A DNA stretch of 52,642 nt from an uncultured Rhodospirillales bacterium (GCA_902763185.1 CACWQT010000005.1:68248-120889); one strand, 5' to 3'. Shown: positions 16,740 to 26,660, counted from the stretch's first letter. Made by a program: numbers and translations. Notes: generated by a model from the sequence alone, not told the origin.

Positions 16740-17230
16740 TGCCTAGAAAAAAAGTAGAATCTTTATCAGAGATTAAAGAAGCCGTTGTAGCAACCGCCGC
16801 AACTGCTAATACAGAAGCTAAAAAGAAGCCTGCTCGCGATAAACAAGGTCGTTCTTATGCCACCGGTAAAAGAAAAGACGCCGTTGCTCGCGTATGGATT
16901 AAGCCCGGTAAAGGTAATATCACCATTAACGAAAAGCCGATTGATGCATATTTTGCACGTCCGGTTTTGAAGATGATTATCAATCAACCGTTTGAAGTTG
17001 CTAACCGCGTTAATGAATTTGACGTTGTTTGCACAGTTCAAGGCGGTGGTTTATCCGGTCAGGCCGGTGCAATTAAGCACGGTATTTCTAAGGCTTTGAA
17101 TGAATATGAGCCGGAATTACACGCTGTTTTGAAACAAGCCGGATTCTTAACTCGTGATGACCGTGTTGTAGAACGTAAGAAATATGGTCGCGCAAAAGCT
17201 CGTCGTTCTTACCAATTCTCCAAACGTTAA
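16739..17230 (+). CDS. rpsI: Small ribosomal subunit protein uS9
   Basis: 30S head protein whose C-terminal tail reaches the P-site tRNA. The S9 core ([18 protein letters not shown] near 38, [19 protein letters not shown] near 102) ends in the conserved [17 protein letters not shown]. About 35 extra N-terminal residues, rich in Ala and Lys, precede the core, as is common in alphaproteobacterial S9. AGAGGAG lies before the overlapping start. A strong terminator closes the unit. Confidence 0.97.
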   Translation: MPRKKVESLSEIKEAVVATAATANTEAKKKPARDKQGRSYATGKRKDAVARVWIKPGKGNITINEKPIDAYFARPVLKMIINQPFEVANRVNEFDVVCTVQGGGLSGQAGAIKHGISKALNEYEPELHAVLKQAGFLTRDDRVVERKKYGRAKARRSYQFSKR

Positions 17231-17257
17231 TCCGAAAACCGTTTGCGAATTATACAA

Positions 17258-17283
17258 AAAAAGGAGCCGAAAGGCTCCTTTTT
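17258..17283 (+). terminator. Intrinsic terminator after rpsI
   Basis: AAAAGGAGCC/GGCTCCTTTT stem capped by a GAAA tetraloop and followed by T residues. Confidence 0.9.
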
Positions 17284-17359
17284 CTGTGTTCGATTCTTCT
17301 TGCATGCCCACCAAAATTGTGATATACTCCTCCTCGTTAGGACAGCAAAAGGAGGAGTT

Positions 17360-18721
17360 ATGTCTTATAAACCGACGGTGTATGAACAAATAGCCACCGA
17401 TATTTTAGATAATAAAAATATCTCGTATAAAAATTACGCAGAAGAACTAACCATGCGTGGGTGGGATGAAAACCATTTTAAAGCTTATGTCAAAGATTTG
17501 CTTTTTATCCGCGGTGTGATGAAAGATGAAAAACTGAGCCTTCGTGAAAAGCAAGCTGTTGTAAATGCCAACTATCCTTCAAGAATAGATATGGGTATGT
17601 TGCCGTTGACGTTCACGTTAACCGAAGAAGAAAAACAAATCGTTTTAGAAGCCGAAGACAAAGGACGTATCAAAGCAGGCGAAGTCATTACTTACGAAGG
17701 TTACTCTCGTCAAGTTGTTGGAGCGGATTTCTTAGATATGCCCAAGAACACCGATGCCTTTGTGGTCTTTTCCGGTCACCCCGGCGCCGCCGAACCGGCA
17801 GTTGTATCTTGGCTTAATGATTATCGCAAAACCGGTAAACCCAAGAAACTTATCTTTATCGGCTTATACGATAATCAAGGCAACACCAAATTTAATGACA
17901 GCGGTTACGAATATAATGTTGGCTCTGAGGCAGAAATGTATCGCCGTTATTTTAAGAAAATTGGTATTTCAGAAGAGATTATAAATCAATGTATTGTCAC
18001 CCCGACCGATATTTCAACCGAAGATAACATTGCGGTGCTTGCTAAAATCCGTGACAAATATTTTCCGAAATCGCGCGATGTTTCGTTTGCGATGTTTGCC
18101 TACGCCTCATATCAAAAACGTATCGCTTCGGAATTTGCTTTCGGTTTTGAACAATTGGAAAAAGAAGGCAAAGTTAAAGGGACGAATTTTATTATCCCTG
18201 ATGTGCCGGTTTTGCCCAAAAACAAACGTTATCTTTCATATGACCGCTTAGACGGCATCGCTCAAGACATCATTATCGGTAACTGCATGGCACACCCGTA
18301 TCGCGTATATGCCGGCGGCAGGTTTGATTCCAAACTTGGAGAATATCCGGAAGAATATAAGGCTTTACTGCCGATTTCTCTAGTCTATTCTTATCCGAAT
18401 GTGGCAAATGAACTGGCCGGAACAAGAACCGATGTTGCAACCATGCTCAAACTGCACCGCGGTTTGCAACACCACGCCTATGGGTGGGAAGCCCCGGGCA
18501 GAGTAGATAGAAGTATTCGTTATAATGTAATCAAAATTAAGCAACGACTATTGGCTGAGGGGCTTATCTCCGAAGAGTTGATGGCAAAAGGTGCTAAATT
18601 AAGCCGCAAAACCTTTTTAAAAGAGTTAAAGAAATTCTATGCGAAATTTATCAAACCGGAAGCTGTCTCAAAGCCGAAAAAAACGTTAGATGCACCGAAT
18701 TTGGTTAAAAAAACACGTTAA
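17360..18721 (+). CDS. DUF218 (YdcF)-like cytoplasmic protein, 453 aa
   Basis: Best guess is a DUF218/YdcF-type Rossmann domain in the middle (residues about 140-290): hydrophobic strand TDAFVVFSGHPG, then KKLIFIGL, then SEAEMYRRYFKKIGI and a final TDISTEDNIAVLAK. These follow the DUF218 order of GG, SEAE and S-T-x-EN. Helical regions flank it, with no signal peptide or membrane segment. The ATG has the full AAAGGAGGAG site seven nt upstream; the open frame continues 39 codons back over the rpsI terminator, which is not coding. The exact activity is unknown. Confidence 0.65.
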   Translation: MSYKPTVYEQIATDILDNKNISYKNYAEELTMRGWDENHFKAYVKDLLFIRGVMKDEKLSLREKQAVVNANYPSRIDMGMLPLTFTLTEEEKQIVLEAEDKGRIKAGEVITYEGYSRQVVGADFLDMPKNTDAFVVFSGHPGAAEPAVVSWLNDYRKTGKPKKLIFIGLYDNQGNTKFNDSGYEYNVGSEAEMYRRYFKKIGISEEIINQCIVTPTDISTEDNIAVLAKIRDKYFPKSRDVSFAMFAYASYQKRIASEFAFGFEQLEKEGKVKGTNFIIPDVPVLPKNKRYLSYDRLDGIAQDIIIGNCMAHPYRVYAGGRFDSKLGEYPEEYKALLPISLVYSYPNVANELAGTRTDVATMLKLHRGLQHHAYGWEAPGRVDRSIRYNVIKIKQRLLAEGLISEELMAKGAKLSRKTFLKELKKFYAKFIKPEAVSKPKKTLDAPNLVKKTR

Positions 18722-18737
18722 CATCAGCTAAAAACCG

Positions 18738-18776
18738 TTACTCTCGCTTAGCTCAATAAGCGAGAGTAAACTTTTC
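18738..18776 (+). terminator. Hairpin terminator
   Basis: Thirteen-bp perfect stem TTACTCTCGCTTA/TAAGCGAGAGTAA with a 6-nt loop and a short T-rich tail, 16 nt after the stop. Confidence 0.75.
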
Positions 18777-18787
18777 TATAAATCCTA

Positions 18788-18816
18788 TTTACTTTTAAAA
18801 CAAACCGTCCTAAAAT
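18788..18816 (+). promoter_or_regulatory. Possible asnS promoter
   Basis: TTTACT and TAAAAT boxes 17 nt apart, 46 nt before the asnS ATG. Confidence 0.4.
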
Positions 18817-18862
18817 CTCTTTTGCTTTAAAAACAACATTTAAGAATGGGGAATTATTTAAG

Positions 18863-20251
18863 ATGTTAAAGAGAACAAAAATTAGTGATTTGCTAAAATC
18901 AGAAACAACCAAAGAGCAAGTTTTGGCAAAAGGGTGGGTAAGAACGCGCCGTGACGCCAAAGATTTTTCGTTTATTGAGTTAAATGACGGTTCAAGTTTA
19001 AAGAATTTACAAATTATCGCTAAAAATAATCTCCCCAATTATAATGAAATCAAAACCGTTTCAACCGGTTCATCAATTGCGGTAACCGGCGCATTAGTCG
19101 AGTCTCAAGGTGGCAATCAAAAATATGAAGTTGTGGCAGACAACATTGAGATATACAGCATTGCCCCTGAGGACTTTCCGATTCAAAAGAAAAAACACAC
19201 AGATGAATACTTGCGCACTATTGCGCACCTAAGACCGCGTTCCAATAAATACGGTGCTGCTTTCCGTGTGCGTTCTGCATTATCTTATGCGATACATAAG
19301 TTTTTCCAATCCCGTGGTTTCAGTTATGTACATACACCGATTATCACCGGCTCGGACTGTGAAGGTGCTGGCGAGATGTTTCAAGTGACAACGCTTGATT
19401 TAAAAAATCCGCCGAGACTACCCAACGGTGAAATAGATTACAGCGAAGACTTTTTCGGCAAGCAGGCGCATTTAACCGTCTCCGGACAATTAAATGGTGA
19501 AATGTATGCTTGTGCGCTTGGTGATATTTATACTTTCGGGCCGACTTTCAGAGCCGAAAATTCCAACACCGCACGCCATGCCGCCGAGTTTTGGATGATA
19601 GAGCCTGAAATGGCTTTTGCGGATATTCACGATGATATGGATTTGGCAGAAGATATGGTTCGTTTTTGCGTAGAAGATGTGATGGCAAATTGTCCGGACG
19701 ATATTGAACTGTTTGCCAAATATGTCGATCCGACCCTAATGGATACCCTAAACAATATCAAAAATAACAGCTTTGCCCGTATTACCTACACCGAGGCAAT
19801 CGAAATTATGCAAAAGTCCGGCAAAAAATTTGAATACGCACCGGAATATGGCATTGATATGCAAACCGAGCATGAGCGTTATTTAGCCGAAGAATATTTC
19901 AAAAAGCCGGTAATTGTTCGCGATTATCCAAAAGAAATAAAAGCCTTTTATATGCGCATGAATGATGATGGTAAAACCGTTGCCGCTATGGATGTTCTTG
20001 TTCCGCGGATCGGTGAGCTTATCGGCGGCTCGCAACGTGAAGAACGCTATGAAGTGTTAAAGAACCGTATTCGTGAGCTTGGTATGCGTGAAGAAGATTA
20101 CAGTTGGTATTTAGATTCGCGTAAATACGGCTCTGTCCCGCACGCAGGCTTTGGCTTGGGCTTTGAACGGATGATGATGTTATTAACCGGTATTGCTAAT
20201 ATTCGTGACGTTATTCCGTTCCCACGCACCCCGAAATCCTTAAATTTCTAG
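18863..20251 (+). CDS. asnS: Asparaginyl-tRNA synthetase
   Basis: Class II aminoacyl-tRNA synthetase charging tRNA-Asn. An N-terminal OB-fold anticodon-binding domain ([22 protein letters not shown], about 20-42) leads into the catalytic core with motif 2 [15 protein letters not shown] near 230 and motif 3 [12 protein letters not shown] near 436. At 462 aa the length is standard, and the NSNT and HAAEF wording distinguishes it from AspRS. Directly followed by a secreted-protein gene, rpoH and prmC on the same strand. Confidence 0.95.
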   Translation: MLKRTKISDLLKSETTKEQVLAKGWVRTRRDAKDFSFIELNDGSSLKNLQIIAKNNLPNYNEIKTVSTGSSIAVTGALVESQGGNQKYEVVADNIEIYSIAPEDFPIQKKKHTDEYLRTIAHLRPRSNKYGAAFRVRSALSYAIHKFFQSRGFSYVHTPIITGSDCEGAGEMFQVTTLDLKNPPRLPNGEIDYSEDFFGKQAHLTVSGQLNGEMYACALGDIYTFGPTFRAENSNTARHAAEFWMIEPEMAFADIHDDMDLAEDMVRFCVEDVMANCPDDIELFAKYVDPTLMDTLNNIKNNSFARITYTEAIEIMQKSGKKFEYAPEYGIDMQTEHERYLAEEYFKKPVIVRDYPKEIKAFYMRMNDDGKTVAAMDVLVPRIGELIGGSQREERYEVLKNRIRELGMREEDYSWYLDSRKYGSVPHAGFGLGFERMMMLLTGIANIRDVIPFPRTPKSLNF

Positions 20252-20260
20252 GAGAAAGGT

Positions 20261-20854
20261 ATGATGAAAAATATTCTAACCCTGTCCCTATGCTTTCTGC
20301 TTTCAATACCGGCATTTGCAGAAGAGGCAAATACGGGAATTTCAGAAGAGCTGATAAAACAGATTGATGAGGAAAACACTACGAACGCTGAAAAACAGCC
20401 GGAAATAGAGATTATTCATAAAGTAGAACATAAAGTAACACCGTTGCCTGAATGTAACAATCCTATACTTTATGAAAAGACCAAAGAGTTCTTAAAAACT
20501 TATTTTGCTCAGTTTGGAAACCTAGGCACACTTTATCGCCGCCGCCAGTATTTTGTTATCAATAGCTTAGATAAGTTTATAAACGAAGATATATCTGCAT
20601 ATAAAACCGCAGAAAAACAAGCCATTGCAAATGCTATTGCAAACGTTGAGGTAAACTATAATTTGCAAGATGATAATTTGCGCTTATGCAAAAACACGTC
20701 AGAAAATCAATATGCTAAAGATACATACCTTCTGATATCTCCCAAAGATGACGGTTATGTTGTCCAGATATTGAACTTGATGGATAGACAGACAAAAGAT
20801 GATTTGGATATTTCTTTCTTTTATCAGGATGCAGGCTTAATCTCTCAAGAATAA
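20261..20854 (+). CDS. Secreted protein of unknown function, 197 aa
   Basis: Not recognised. A clear signal peptide (about 21 residues, cleavage after PAFA) is followed by an acidic Glu-rich linker and a helical domain with two Cys (PLPECNN and RLCKNT) that could form a disulfide. GGAGAAAGG precedes two ATG codons in tandem. It starts nine nt after asnS and 21 nt before rpoH, so it is probably in the same transcript. Confidence 0.7.
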   Translation: MMKNILTLSLCFLLSIPAFAEEANTGISEELIKQIDEENTTNAEKQPEIEIIHKVEHKVTPLPECNNPILYEKTKEFLKTYFAQFGNLGTLYRRRQYFVINSLDKFINEDISAYKTAEKQAIANAIANVEVNYNLQDDNLRLCKNTSENQYAKDTYLLISPKDDGYVVQILNLMDRQTKDDLDISFFYQDAGLISQE

Positions 20855-20875
20855 TAAAACCACAACAGGAATAAT

Positions 20876-21772
20876 ATGAGCGAGAATAAAAGTTTAGTTG
20901 TTATAGATAAAAAGCCCAACCTCCCCATGGTGGTTGAGGAAAACGGTCTATATAACTATCTTGAAAAAATAAAGCAATTCCCGATTTTAACTGAAGAAGA
21001 AGAACAACAGCTGATTACGAATTTCCAACAAAAAGGAGATTTAGCCTCAGCCCAAAAGCTCATTACTTCACATCTTCGGTTGGCTGCCAAAATTGCGTTA
21101 ACTTATCGTCGTTATGGTCTGCCGATGTCAGACGTTATCTCTGAAGCAAATTTAGGTTTGATGCAGGCGGTCAAAAAATTTGATACGAGCAAAAAAGTTC
21201 GTTTGGCAACTTATGCTATTTGGTGGATAAAGGCCGCAATCAACGATTATATTTTACGCTCTTGGTCTTTAGTCAAAATCGGTACCGTTGCCGCCCAAAA
21301 GAAACTGTTTTATAATTTAAGCCGTATTAAAGCGCGCTTGGGCTTATATGAAAATAAAGAGTTGGAGCCTAAAGTTGTCAAACAAATTGCCAATGAGCTG
21401 ATGGTTGATGAAAAGGAAGTGACCGAGATGAACCGTCGCATAGGCGGAGATAGCTCGCTTAATGTCAGCATCGGTGATGATGAAGATGGGCGTGAAAAAT
21501 TGGATATGGTGATAGATAGCCGCGAAAACATTGAGGCAAAGCTCGCCAATCGCGAAGAGCAACATTATAAAGCTAAGATTTTATCTGAGTGTATGCAACA
21601 GCTAAGTGATCGTGAGCAATATATCATTAAAAATCGGATGTTGACCGATAAACCGAGCACTTTAGATGAAATAGGTGAATATTTTCATATCAGTCGCGAG
21701 CGTGTGCGTCAGATAGAAAAGAAAGCTTTTGAAAAGTTGTCAGCCGAAGTCAAAAAGAAAATGGCGGCCTAA
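20876..21772 (+). CDS. rpoH: RNA polymerase heat-shock sigma factor (sigma-32)
   Basis: Directs RNA polymerase to heat-shock promoters. Region 2 (SHLRLAAKIALTYRRYGLPM, about 64-83; TYAIWWIKAAINDYILRSWS near 112) and the RpoH box QKKLFYNLS near 142 identify it as sigma-32, not RpoD. The C-terminal region 4 helix-turn-helix is TLDEIGEYFHISRERVRQIE. At 298 aa the length is normal. prmC starts at the base after its stop, so the two are translationally coupled. Confidence 0.95.
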   Translation: MSENKSLVVIDKKPNLPMVVEENGLYNYLEKIKQFPILTEEEEQQLITNFQQKGDLASAQKLITSHLRLAAKIALTYRRYGLPMSDVISEANLGLMQAVKKFDTSKKVRLATYAIWWIKAAINDYILRSWSLVKIGTVAAQKKLFYNLSRIKARLGLYENKELEPKVVKQIANELMVDEKEVTEMNRRIGGDSSLNVSIGDDEDGREKLDMVIDSRENIEAKLANREEQHYKAKILSECMQQLSDREQYIIKNRMLTDKPSTLDEIGEYFHISRERVRQIEKKAFEKLSAEVKKKMAA

Positions 21773-22579
21773 ATGGATTTAAGAGAAGAATTGATTGAAG
21801 CCCTCATTTCCGCTCATATAACTTCGCCGCGGTTAGAAGCCGACATTATCCTAAAAAATGCCGCACCACAATATCCAGAAATATCAGAAGATGAAAAAAA
21901 AATCGCGCGAGAAATGTTAAATCGCCGCCTTAATCACGAGCCTTTAGATAAAATCATCGGCATCAAAGAGTTTTATAAATATCGTTTTAAAGTGTCATCA
22001 GATGTCTTATCTCCGCGTCCCGATACGGAACTATTGGTTGAAAAAGCTTTAAGACTGATACCAACGGATAAAACGTGTCGGATTTTAGATTTAGGCACCG
22101 GTTCAGGCTGTATTTTGATATCTCTTTTAAAAGAGTTTCCCAATGCCACAGGGGTAGGGGTAGATAAATCACCAGCCGCACTAGAGATTGCCGCAGAAAA
22201 TGCTAAAAACTTAGAGATTACAAATCGTGTTGAGTTTATCAATCAGAGCTGGAACGATATCAAGTGGGAAAATAAGTTTGATATCATCGTTTCCAATCCC
22301 CCCTATATCCCGAGTGAAGAAATAAAAGCACTTGATGATGAGGTCAAAAATTATGACCCTTTATTAGCTTTGGATGGCGGCAAATCAGGCTTTGATTGCT
22401 ACAATGAAATCGCCAAGATTGCACCTTCAATAATGCAAGATAATGCCTATATTTTGCTTGAAGTCGGCTACAATCAGGCAAAGCATGTCGCAGATATTTT
22501 CCAAAAACAAAATCTCAAATTGATTGAAATAGCCAAAGACTTGGCAAATATCAACAGATGCGTTATCTTAAAAAAATAA
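21773..22579 (+). CDS. prmC: Peptide chain release factor N5-glutamine methyltransferase
   Basis: Methylates the GGQ glutamine of RF1 and RF2. It has the N-terminal helical domain, motif I DLGTGSG near 104 and the catalytic NPPYIP near 178 of the HemK/PrmC family. The length of 268 aa is slightly short but complete. No gap separates it from rpoH. A DUF4167 gene follows after 136 nt, a common alphaproteobacterial arrangement. Confidence 0.95.
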   Translation: MDLREELIEALISAHITSPRLEADIILKNAAPQYPEISEDEKKIAREMLNRRLNHEPLDKIIGIKEFYKYRFKVSSDVLSPRPDTELLVEKALRLIPTDKTCRILDLGTGSGCILISLLKEFPNATGVGVDKSPAALEIAAENAKNLEITNRVEFINQSWNDIKWENKFDIIVSNPPYIPSEEIKALDDEVKNYDPLLALDGGKSGFDCYNEIAKIAPSIMQDNAYILLEVGYNQAKHVADIFQKQNLKLIEIAKDLANINRCVILKK

Positions 22580-22715
22580 GTTGCAAAAAAAAAATAAGGA
22601 GTTATTATTTAGCTGTATTTGATGCTAAGAAATGAGAATAGCATTTGAATTTCCGTTTTTTAATGATTTGAATAATTTGTATAGGGCGCAAAGATCGTCC
22701 TTGAAGTAGGAATGT

Positions 22716-23225
22716 ATGAAAAAACAAAATAACAGATTTCGTAATGGTAATAACAATAACGGTTATACCTTAAATTATAAGTTTGATAGTGTCAGTATTG
22801 CCGGTAAAATCAGCGGCACAGCACTGGATTTAATCCGTCGTTATAATGATTTGGCCAAAGAAGCGCAAGGAAATGGCGATTATGTGGATATGGAAATTTA
22901 TCGTCAATATGCCGAGCATTATCGCAAAATTGTAACCGATATTAACGAGCGCCGTCAATCTCGTTATGAACAATCAAGAGCAGAAGAGAATACCACTGCT
23001 GAGGCAGAAGAAACTGCTCCTGCAGAAAATGAACAGACCGAAACTCCCGCAACACCAGAAGAAGCGCCTAACGGTTATGTAGAAACATTACCAGCATCAG
23101 AGCCGGTTAAGAGTTTTCAGGTTGTTGAAATCAGCGAAGAAAAAGAAGCAACAGCTCCGGCACCAAAAGCCAAGCGCATTTATCGTCGCCGCATGCCGAT
23201 AACGTCCAAAACAGCCGAAGCATAA
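22716..23225 (+). CDS. DUF4167 domain protein
   Basis: Function unknown but widely conserved in alphaproteobacteria next to prmC. The N-terminus is Asn/Arg-rich (RFRNGNNNNGYTLNYKFDS). It is followed by the DUF4167 core (residues about 24-75: VSIAGKISGTALDLIRRYND, EAQGNGDYVDMEIYRQYAEH). The rest is an acidic, disordered Ala/Glu/Pro tail ending in a basic patch (KRIYRRRMP). The 136-nt gap upstream shows only a weak ATGCTA/TAGCAT stem. Confidence 0.82.
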   Translation: MKKQNNRFRNGNNNNGYTLNYKFDSVSIAGKISGTALDLIRRYNDLAKEAQGNGDYVDMEIYRQYAEHYRKIVTDINERRQSRYEQSRAEENTTAEAEETAPAENEQTETPATPEEAPNGYVETLPASEPVKSFQVVEISEEKEATAPAPKAKRIYRRRMPITSKTAEA

Positions 23226-23251
23226 TCTTTATGTCAAAGAGGGGGAGATAC

Positions 23252-24394
23252 ATGCCGTTTGAGATAGCTTTTGCCATTATATCTATTGCAATAATCGCAA
23301 TCACATATAAAACCTATATGGGGTATGGAGATTATCCGTGGTATGTCAAACTGAGTTTTTTCTTTTTACTGATATTTAGCATCTGCGCGCCGTTTATCTG
23401 CTTTTTCCTAAAGCGCACGGCCGCGGCTGACAGTCTTGTATATTTGGCAAAACCTTTGTATTTTATGTTTGGTTTTGTTTTCTTTTTATTTGTCATTACA
23501 TTTTTAAGAGATACGATTTGGACGGTTGTGGATGTTATTCGCCGCACTCCGATAGAAGAAATCAAACATCCTAAATACTTATCAGAAGTTAATCTAATAA
23601 CTTTTATAGCCTGCTTGGTGCTATGTTTTTATGGCGTTTACGAGGCAGAAAAAGACGCCAATATTGTAACTTATGAAATTGCTTCCAAGAAAATCACACA
23701 ACCAACCAAAGTGGTATTATTGGCAGACCTGCATATTGATACCGATGTCTCACCGAATTATGTTACCCATTTGGTTAACCGCGTCAATGCCTTAAAGCCG
23801 GATGCGGTGGTGATTGCCGGTGATATAGTAGACAATCGTCCAATAAAATTGGAAAAACAAATAGACGAACTCGGAAAGTTGGAACCTCAAGGGAAAGTTT
23901 ATTTTGTATTAGGCAATCACGAATTTTATTCCGGCGCTTTGGAATGGGGTGTTGCTTTGGCAAAATTGGGCTTTCAGTTCTTAAATAACTACGGCCTCCG
24001 CTTAGATGACACCGGTATTTATATCGCTGGTATTCCGGACATTAACTCTGTGCAAAACACACGCATGAAGATTAAAGTAGATAACGCCCTTTATAATGCT
24101 AAAGAAGATGATTATCGGATTATGCTATCTCACACTCCAAAAATTACCGAGGGTATGAATAAAGACAACATAGACCTGATTTTAAGTGGTCACACTCATG
24201 GTGGGCAAATGTTTCCGTTTCACTTTTTTGCTAAGCAGGCAAACGAGGGGCGTTTAGCCGGTTTTTATGATATTGAGGGCATAAAGATGTATATCACCCG
24301 CGGCACACGCTATTGGGGGCCGCCGATGCGGATTTTAGCCCCATCGGAAATTACCGTCTTTAACTTTGTGCCGGAAGAAATCAATGCCGAGTAG
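23252..24394 (+). CDS. Membrane-bound metallophosphoesterase (YkuE/YaeI-like)
   Basis: An N-terminal region with about four transmembrane helices (residues 1-135) leads into a calcineurin-like phosphoesterase domain. All metal-binding motifs are present in order: LADLH, GDIVDN, GNHE, SHTP and GHTHGG. The family includes lipid-linked pyrophosphatases such as YkuE, so a lipid or envelope substrate is possible (inference). The chosen start has GGGGGAG four nt upstream; an in-frame ATG seven codons earlier (23231) is the alternative. Its 3' end overlaps the next gene by 11 nt. Confidence 0.85.
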   Translation: MPFEIAFAIISIAIIAITYKTYMGYGDYPWYVKLSFFFLLIFSICAPFICFFLKRTAAADSLVYLAKPLYFMFGFVFFLFVITFLRDTIWTVVDVIRRTPIEEIKHPKYLSEVNLITFIACLVLCFYGVYEAEKDANIVTYEIASKKITQPTKVVLLADLHIDTDVSPNYVTHLVNRVNALKPDAVVIAGDIVDNRPIKLEKQIDELGKLEPQGKVYFVLGNHEFYSGALEWGVALAKLGFQFLNNYGLRLDDTGIYIAGIPDINSVQNTRMKIKVDNALYNAKEDDYRIMLSHTPKITEGMNKDNIDLILSGHTHGGQMFPFHFFAKQANEGRLAGFYDIEGIKMYITRGTRYWGPPMRILAPSEITVFNFVPEEINAE

Positions 24395-24824
24395 TTTACT
24401 TAAACAAGCCTTAGATATTGCCACAACCGCTGATGTGAGCACTCTGCCTGATATGGCGGTTGTGTATAGCGTAAGCTATATGCCATCAGATAAGAATAAA
24501 AATGAAGCTTTTACCTTCATAGCAACGCACCCGAACGCTAAGATGCTGGATGATACCCCATGCGGCAAAGCGCTGATAGATTTAGGACTGGACGGTAAAG
24601 TAAACGAAGTTGGGGAAGAGATTACTCACATTTGGCGCATCGCTTCCGAGCGTTATATCAAAGCCGCCTCCGGCAACATCAACGCTTTTGTGGACGGGGC
24701 TGATGAGCGGAGCACTTTCTGTACCACTGAATTAGCCGAGATTATGCAAAACCCACACATCACCCACATCAACGGCATAGAAAAAGCCACATTCTTCCAA
24801 ACTTTCAAACCCAAACACTACTAA
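24384..24824 (+). CDS. Hypothetical protein, 146 aa
   Basis: Not recognised. Soluble, without signal peptide or membrane segment. Conspicuous stretches are THIWRIASERYIKAASGNIN, FVDGADERSTFCTTEL and THINGIEKATFFQTF. The start ATG lies inside the end of the metallophosphoesterase gene with GGAAG upstream, indicating coupling. Its 3' end overlaps the convergent prfC by four nt. The look of a small folded enzyme or binding protein is only an impression. Confidence 0.65.
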   Translation: MPSSLLKQALDIATTADVSTLPDMAVVYSVSYMPSDKNKNEAFTFIATHPNAKMLDDTPCGKALIDLGLDGKVNEVGEEITHIWRIASERYIKAASGNINAFVDGADERSTFCTTELAEIMQNPHITHINGIEKATFFQTFKPKHY

Positions 24825-26410
24825 AACACTTGCTCTCTCGTCGTTCTCAGTTCAACTTTCGGGAAGTCTTCTTTTGCCTTATTAAGGTGCCAAGCGTTAC
24901 GTGCCAAAAAGACTGTTTCGCCGTCATGATCTTGCGCGATATTAGCTTGGTTTGTATCAATAAATTTATTCAAAACTTGCTTGTCATCAGAGGCAATCCA
25001 ACGTGCCGTAAAATATTGTGTCGGCTCAAATACCACAGGGATATTAAACTCCGTGCGGATACGGTCGGCCATAACTTCAAATTGTAATACACCGACCACG
25101 CCGACAATCCACTCTGAGCCGATAACCGGCTTAAACACGCTGGCACCGCCTTCTTCAGCGATTTGTTGCAACGCATTTCCCAAATGCTTAGACTTAAGCG
25201 GGTCAAGCGCACGCACCGATTTTAAGAGCTCCGGTGCAAAACTGGGAATTCCCGTAAAGTGCAATTTCTCACCTTCTGTCAGTGTATCCCCGATTCTCAA
25301 TTGTCCGTGATTGGGAATACCGATAATATCTCCGGCAAAAGCATCTTCAGCCAATTCGCGCTCTTGAGCTAAAAACATGACCGGCGTTGCCACCTTAACA
25401 GGCTTTCCGGTGCGTATTTGCGATAATGTCATACCGCGCTTAAAATGCCCCGAACAAATACGCATAAAAGCAATTCTGTCACGGTGTTTCGGGTCCATAT
25501 TGGCTTGAATCTTAAAAATAAATCCGGTGACTTTGTTTTCATCAGCCTTAACCTCGCGTTCTGCCGCCGGTTGCGGGCGAGGCGAGGGCGCAAGTGCATG
25601 CAAACCTTCTAAAACTTCTTTAACACCAAAGTTATTAATCGCACTACCAAAAAACACCGGTGTCAAAGCCCCTGCCAGATAAAGGTCTAAATCAAAAGCG
25701 GGACAAAGCTCTTTAACCATCGTTACATCTTCGCGGAGTTTAGCAACCGCGTGTGCCGGCAAAAGTTCATCAAGTTTTTTATCATCAAGCCCTTTGCATG
25801 TTTCAATCACGCTGTTCATTTGCCCTTTGTTGCCAGTCTTATTCATCAAAATCAATTGGTCATTGAGCAAGTCATAACAACCCAAGAAATCTTTACCGCT
25901 ACCAATCGGCCAACTTGCCGGACACACATCAAGCGCTAAAGTTTTTTCAATATCATCCAAGAGCAAAAACGGGTCTAATCCCTCGCGGTCCATTTTATTG
26001 ATAAAGGTAATAATCGGGATATTACGCAAACGGCATACTTCAAAGAGTTTCTTAGTTTGTGTTTCAATACCTTTTGCCGCATCAATCACCATCACTGCCG
26101 AGTCAACTGCGGTCAAAACCCGATATGTATCTTCTGAAAAGTCCTCGTGACCTGGTGTATCTAAGAGGTTAAATGTTATGTTTTTATATTCAAACGTCAT
26201 TACCGAGGATGCAACCGAAATACCGCGCTCTTGTTCCACTTTCATCCAGTCTGAGTGTGCACGTCTGTTTTCACCTCTGGCTTTTACCGCGCCGGCTTGC
26301 TGAATGGCACCGCCGAATAATAACAATTTTTCGGTCAATGTTGTTTTACCTGCATCAGGGTGCGAAATAATCGCAAAAGTCTTTCTTTTATTTATTGTAT
26401 TTTCGGGCAT
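24821..26410 (-). CDS. prfC: Peptide chain release factor 3
   Basis: Translational GTPase that recycles RF1/RF2 after termination. G1 is SHPDAGKTTLTEKLLLFGG near 15, with DTPGHEDF near 87 and NKMDRE near 141; the RF3-specific HSDWMKVEQERGISV is near 51. Length 529 aa matches the family. EF-G domain IV is absent, as expected for RF3. Convergent with the 146-aa gene and divergent from ffh. Confidence 0.96.
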   Translation of the reverse strand: MPENTINKRKTFAIISHPDAGKTTLTEKLLLFGGAIQQAGAVKARGENRRAHSDWMKVEQERGISVASSVMTFEYKNITFNLLDTPGHEDFSEDTYRVLTAVDSAVMVIDAAKGIETQTKKLFEVCRLRNIPIITFINKMDREGLDPFLLLDDIEKTLALDVCPASWPIGSGKDFLGCYDLLNDQLILMNKTGNKGQMNSVIETCKGLDDKKLDELLPAHAVAKLREDVTMVKELCPAFDLDLYLAGALTPVFFGSAINNFGVKEVLEGLHALAPSPRPQPAAEREVKADENKVTGFIFKIQANMDPKHRDRIAFMRICSGHFKRGMTLSQIRTGKPVKVATPVMFLAQERELAEDAFAGDIIGIPNHGQLRIGDTLTEGEKLHFTGIPSFAPELLKSVRALDPLKSKHLGNALQQIAEEGGASVFKPVIGSEWIVGVVGVLQFEVMADRIRTEFNIPVVFEPTQYFTARWIASDDKQVLNKFIDTNQANIAQDHDGETVFLARNAWHLNKAKEDFPKVELRTTREQVF

Positions 26411-26514
26411 ATCAAACTCTTAAACTGATAATTTAACATTACGCGCATACTAGCAAAGAAAATGAAAAACGCAAGCAGAAAATAAAAATACCGAAAGCTT
26501 CCCCAAGATTCCTC

Positions 26515-26542
26515 TTGACTCCTATAATTTTCCCTCTATATT
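26515..26542 (+). promoter_or_regulatory. Promoter of the ffh operon
   Basis: TTGACT and TATATT, 16 nt apart; a start near 26549 would leave a leader of about 112 nt. Confidence 0.7.
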
Positions 26543-26550
26543 ACACTCAA

Positions 26551-26626
26551 ATTTTGATAACAAAATTAACACTCCGAGGAGTGCCGTCAGTCAGCGAGGG
26601 TTCGCACACTGGCGCAAATTTTTTTT
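26551..26626 (+). promoter_or_regulatory. Structured ffh leader with terminator-like hairpin
   Basis: Seen in order: hairpin ATTTTG-ATAA-CAAAAT (26551-26566); hairpin ACTC-CGAG-GAGT (26571-26582); an interrupted stem from 26581 to 26615 with core GCGA-GGGT-TCGC (26594-26605) and base GTGCC/GGCGC; then AAA and eight T. The last part looks like an intrinsic terminator placed 35 nt before the ffh start, so it may be an attenuator or release a short RNA. I recall alphaproteobacterial RNA motifs near ffh but cannot confirm a match. Confidence 0.5.
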
Positions 26627-26660
26627 ATCAAATAGGTATAACAAACAAGGTAACTGAAAT

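Noticed and set aside
26581..26626. 4.5S (SRP) RNA gene just before ffh
   Set aside because: The conserved SRP RNA domain IV loop (GGAAGGNAGCA type) is absent.
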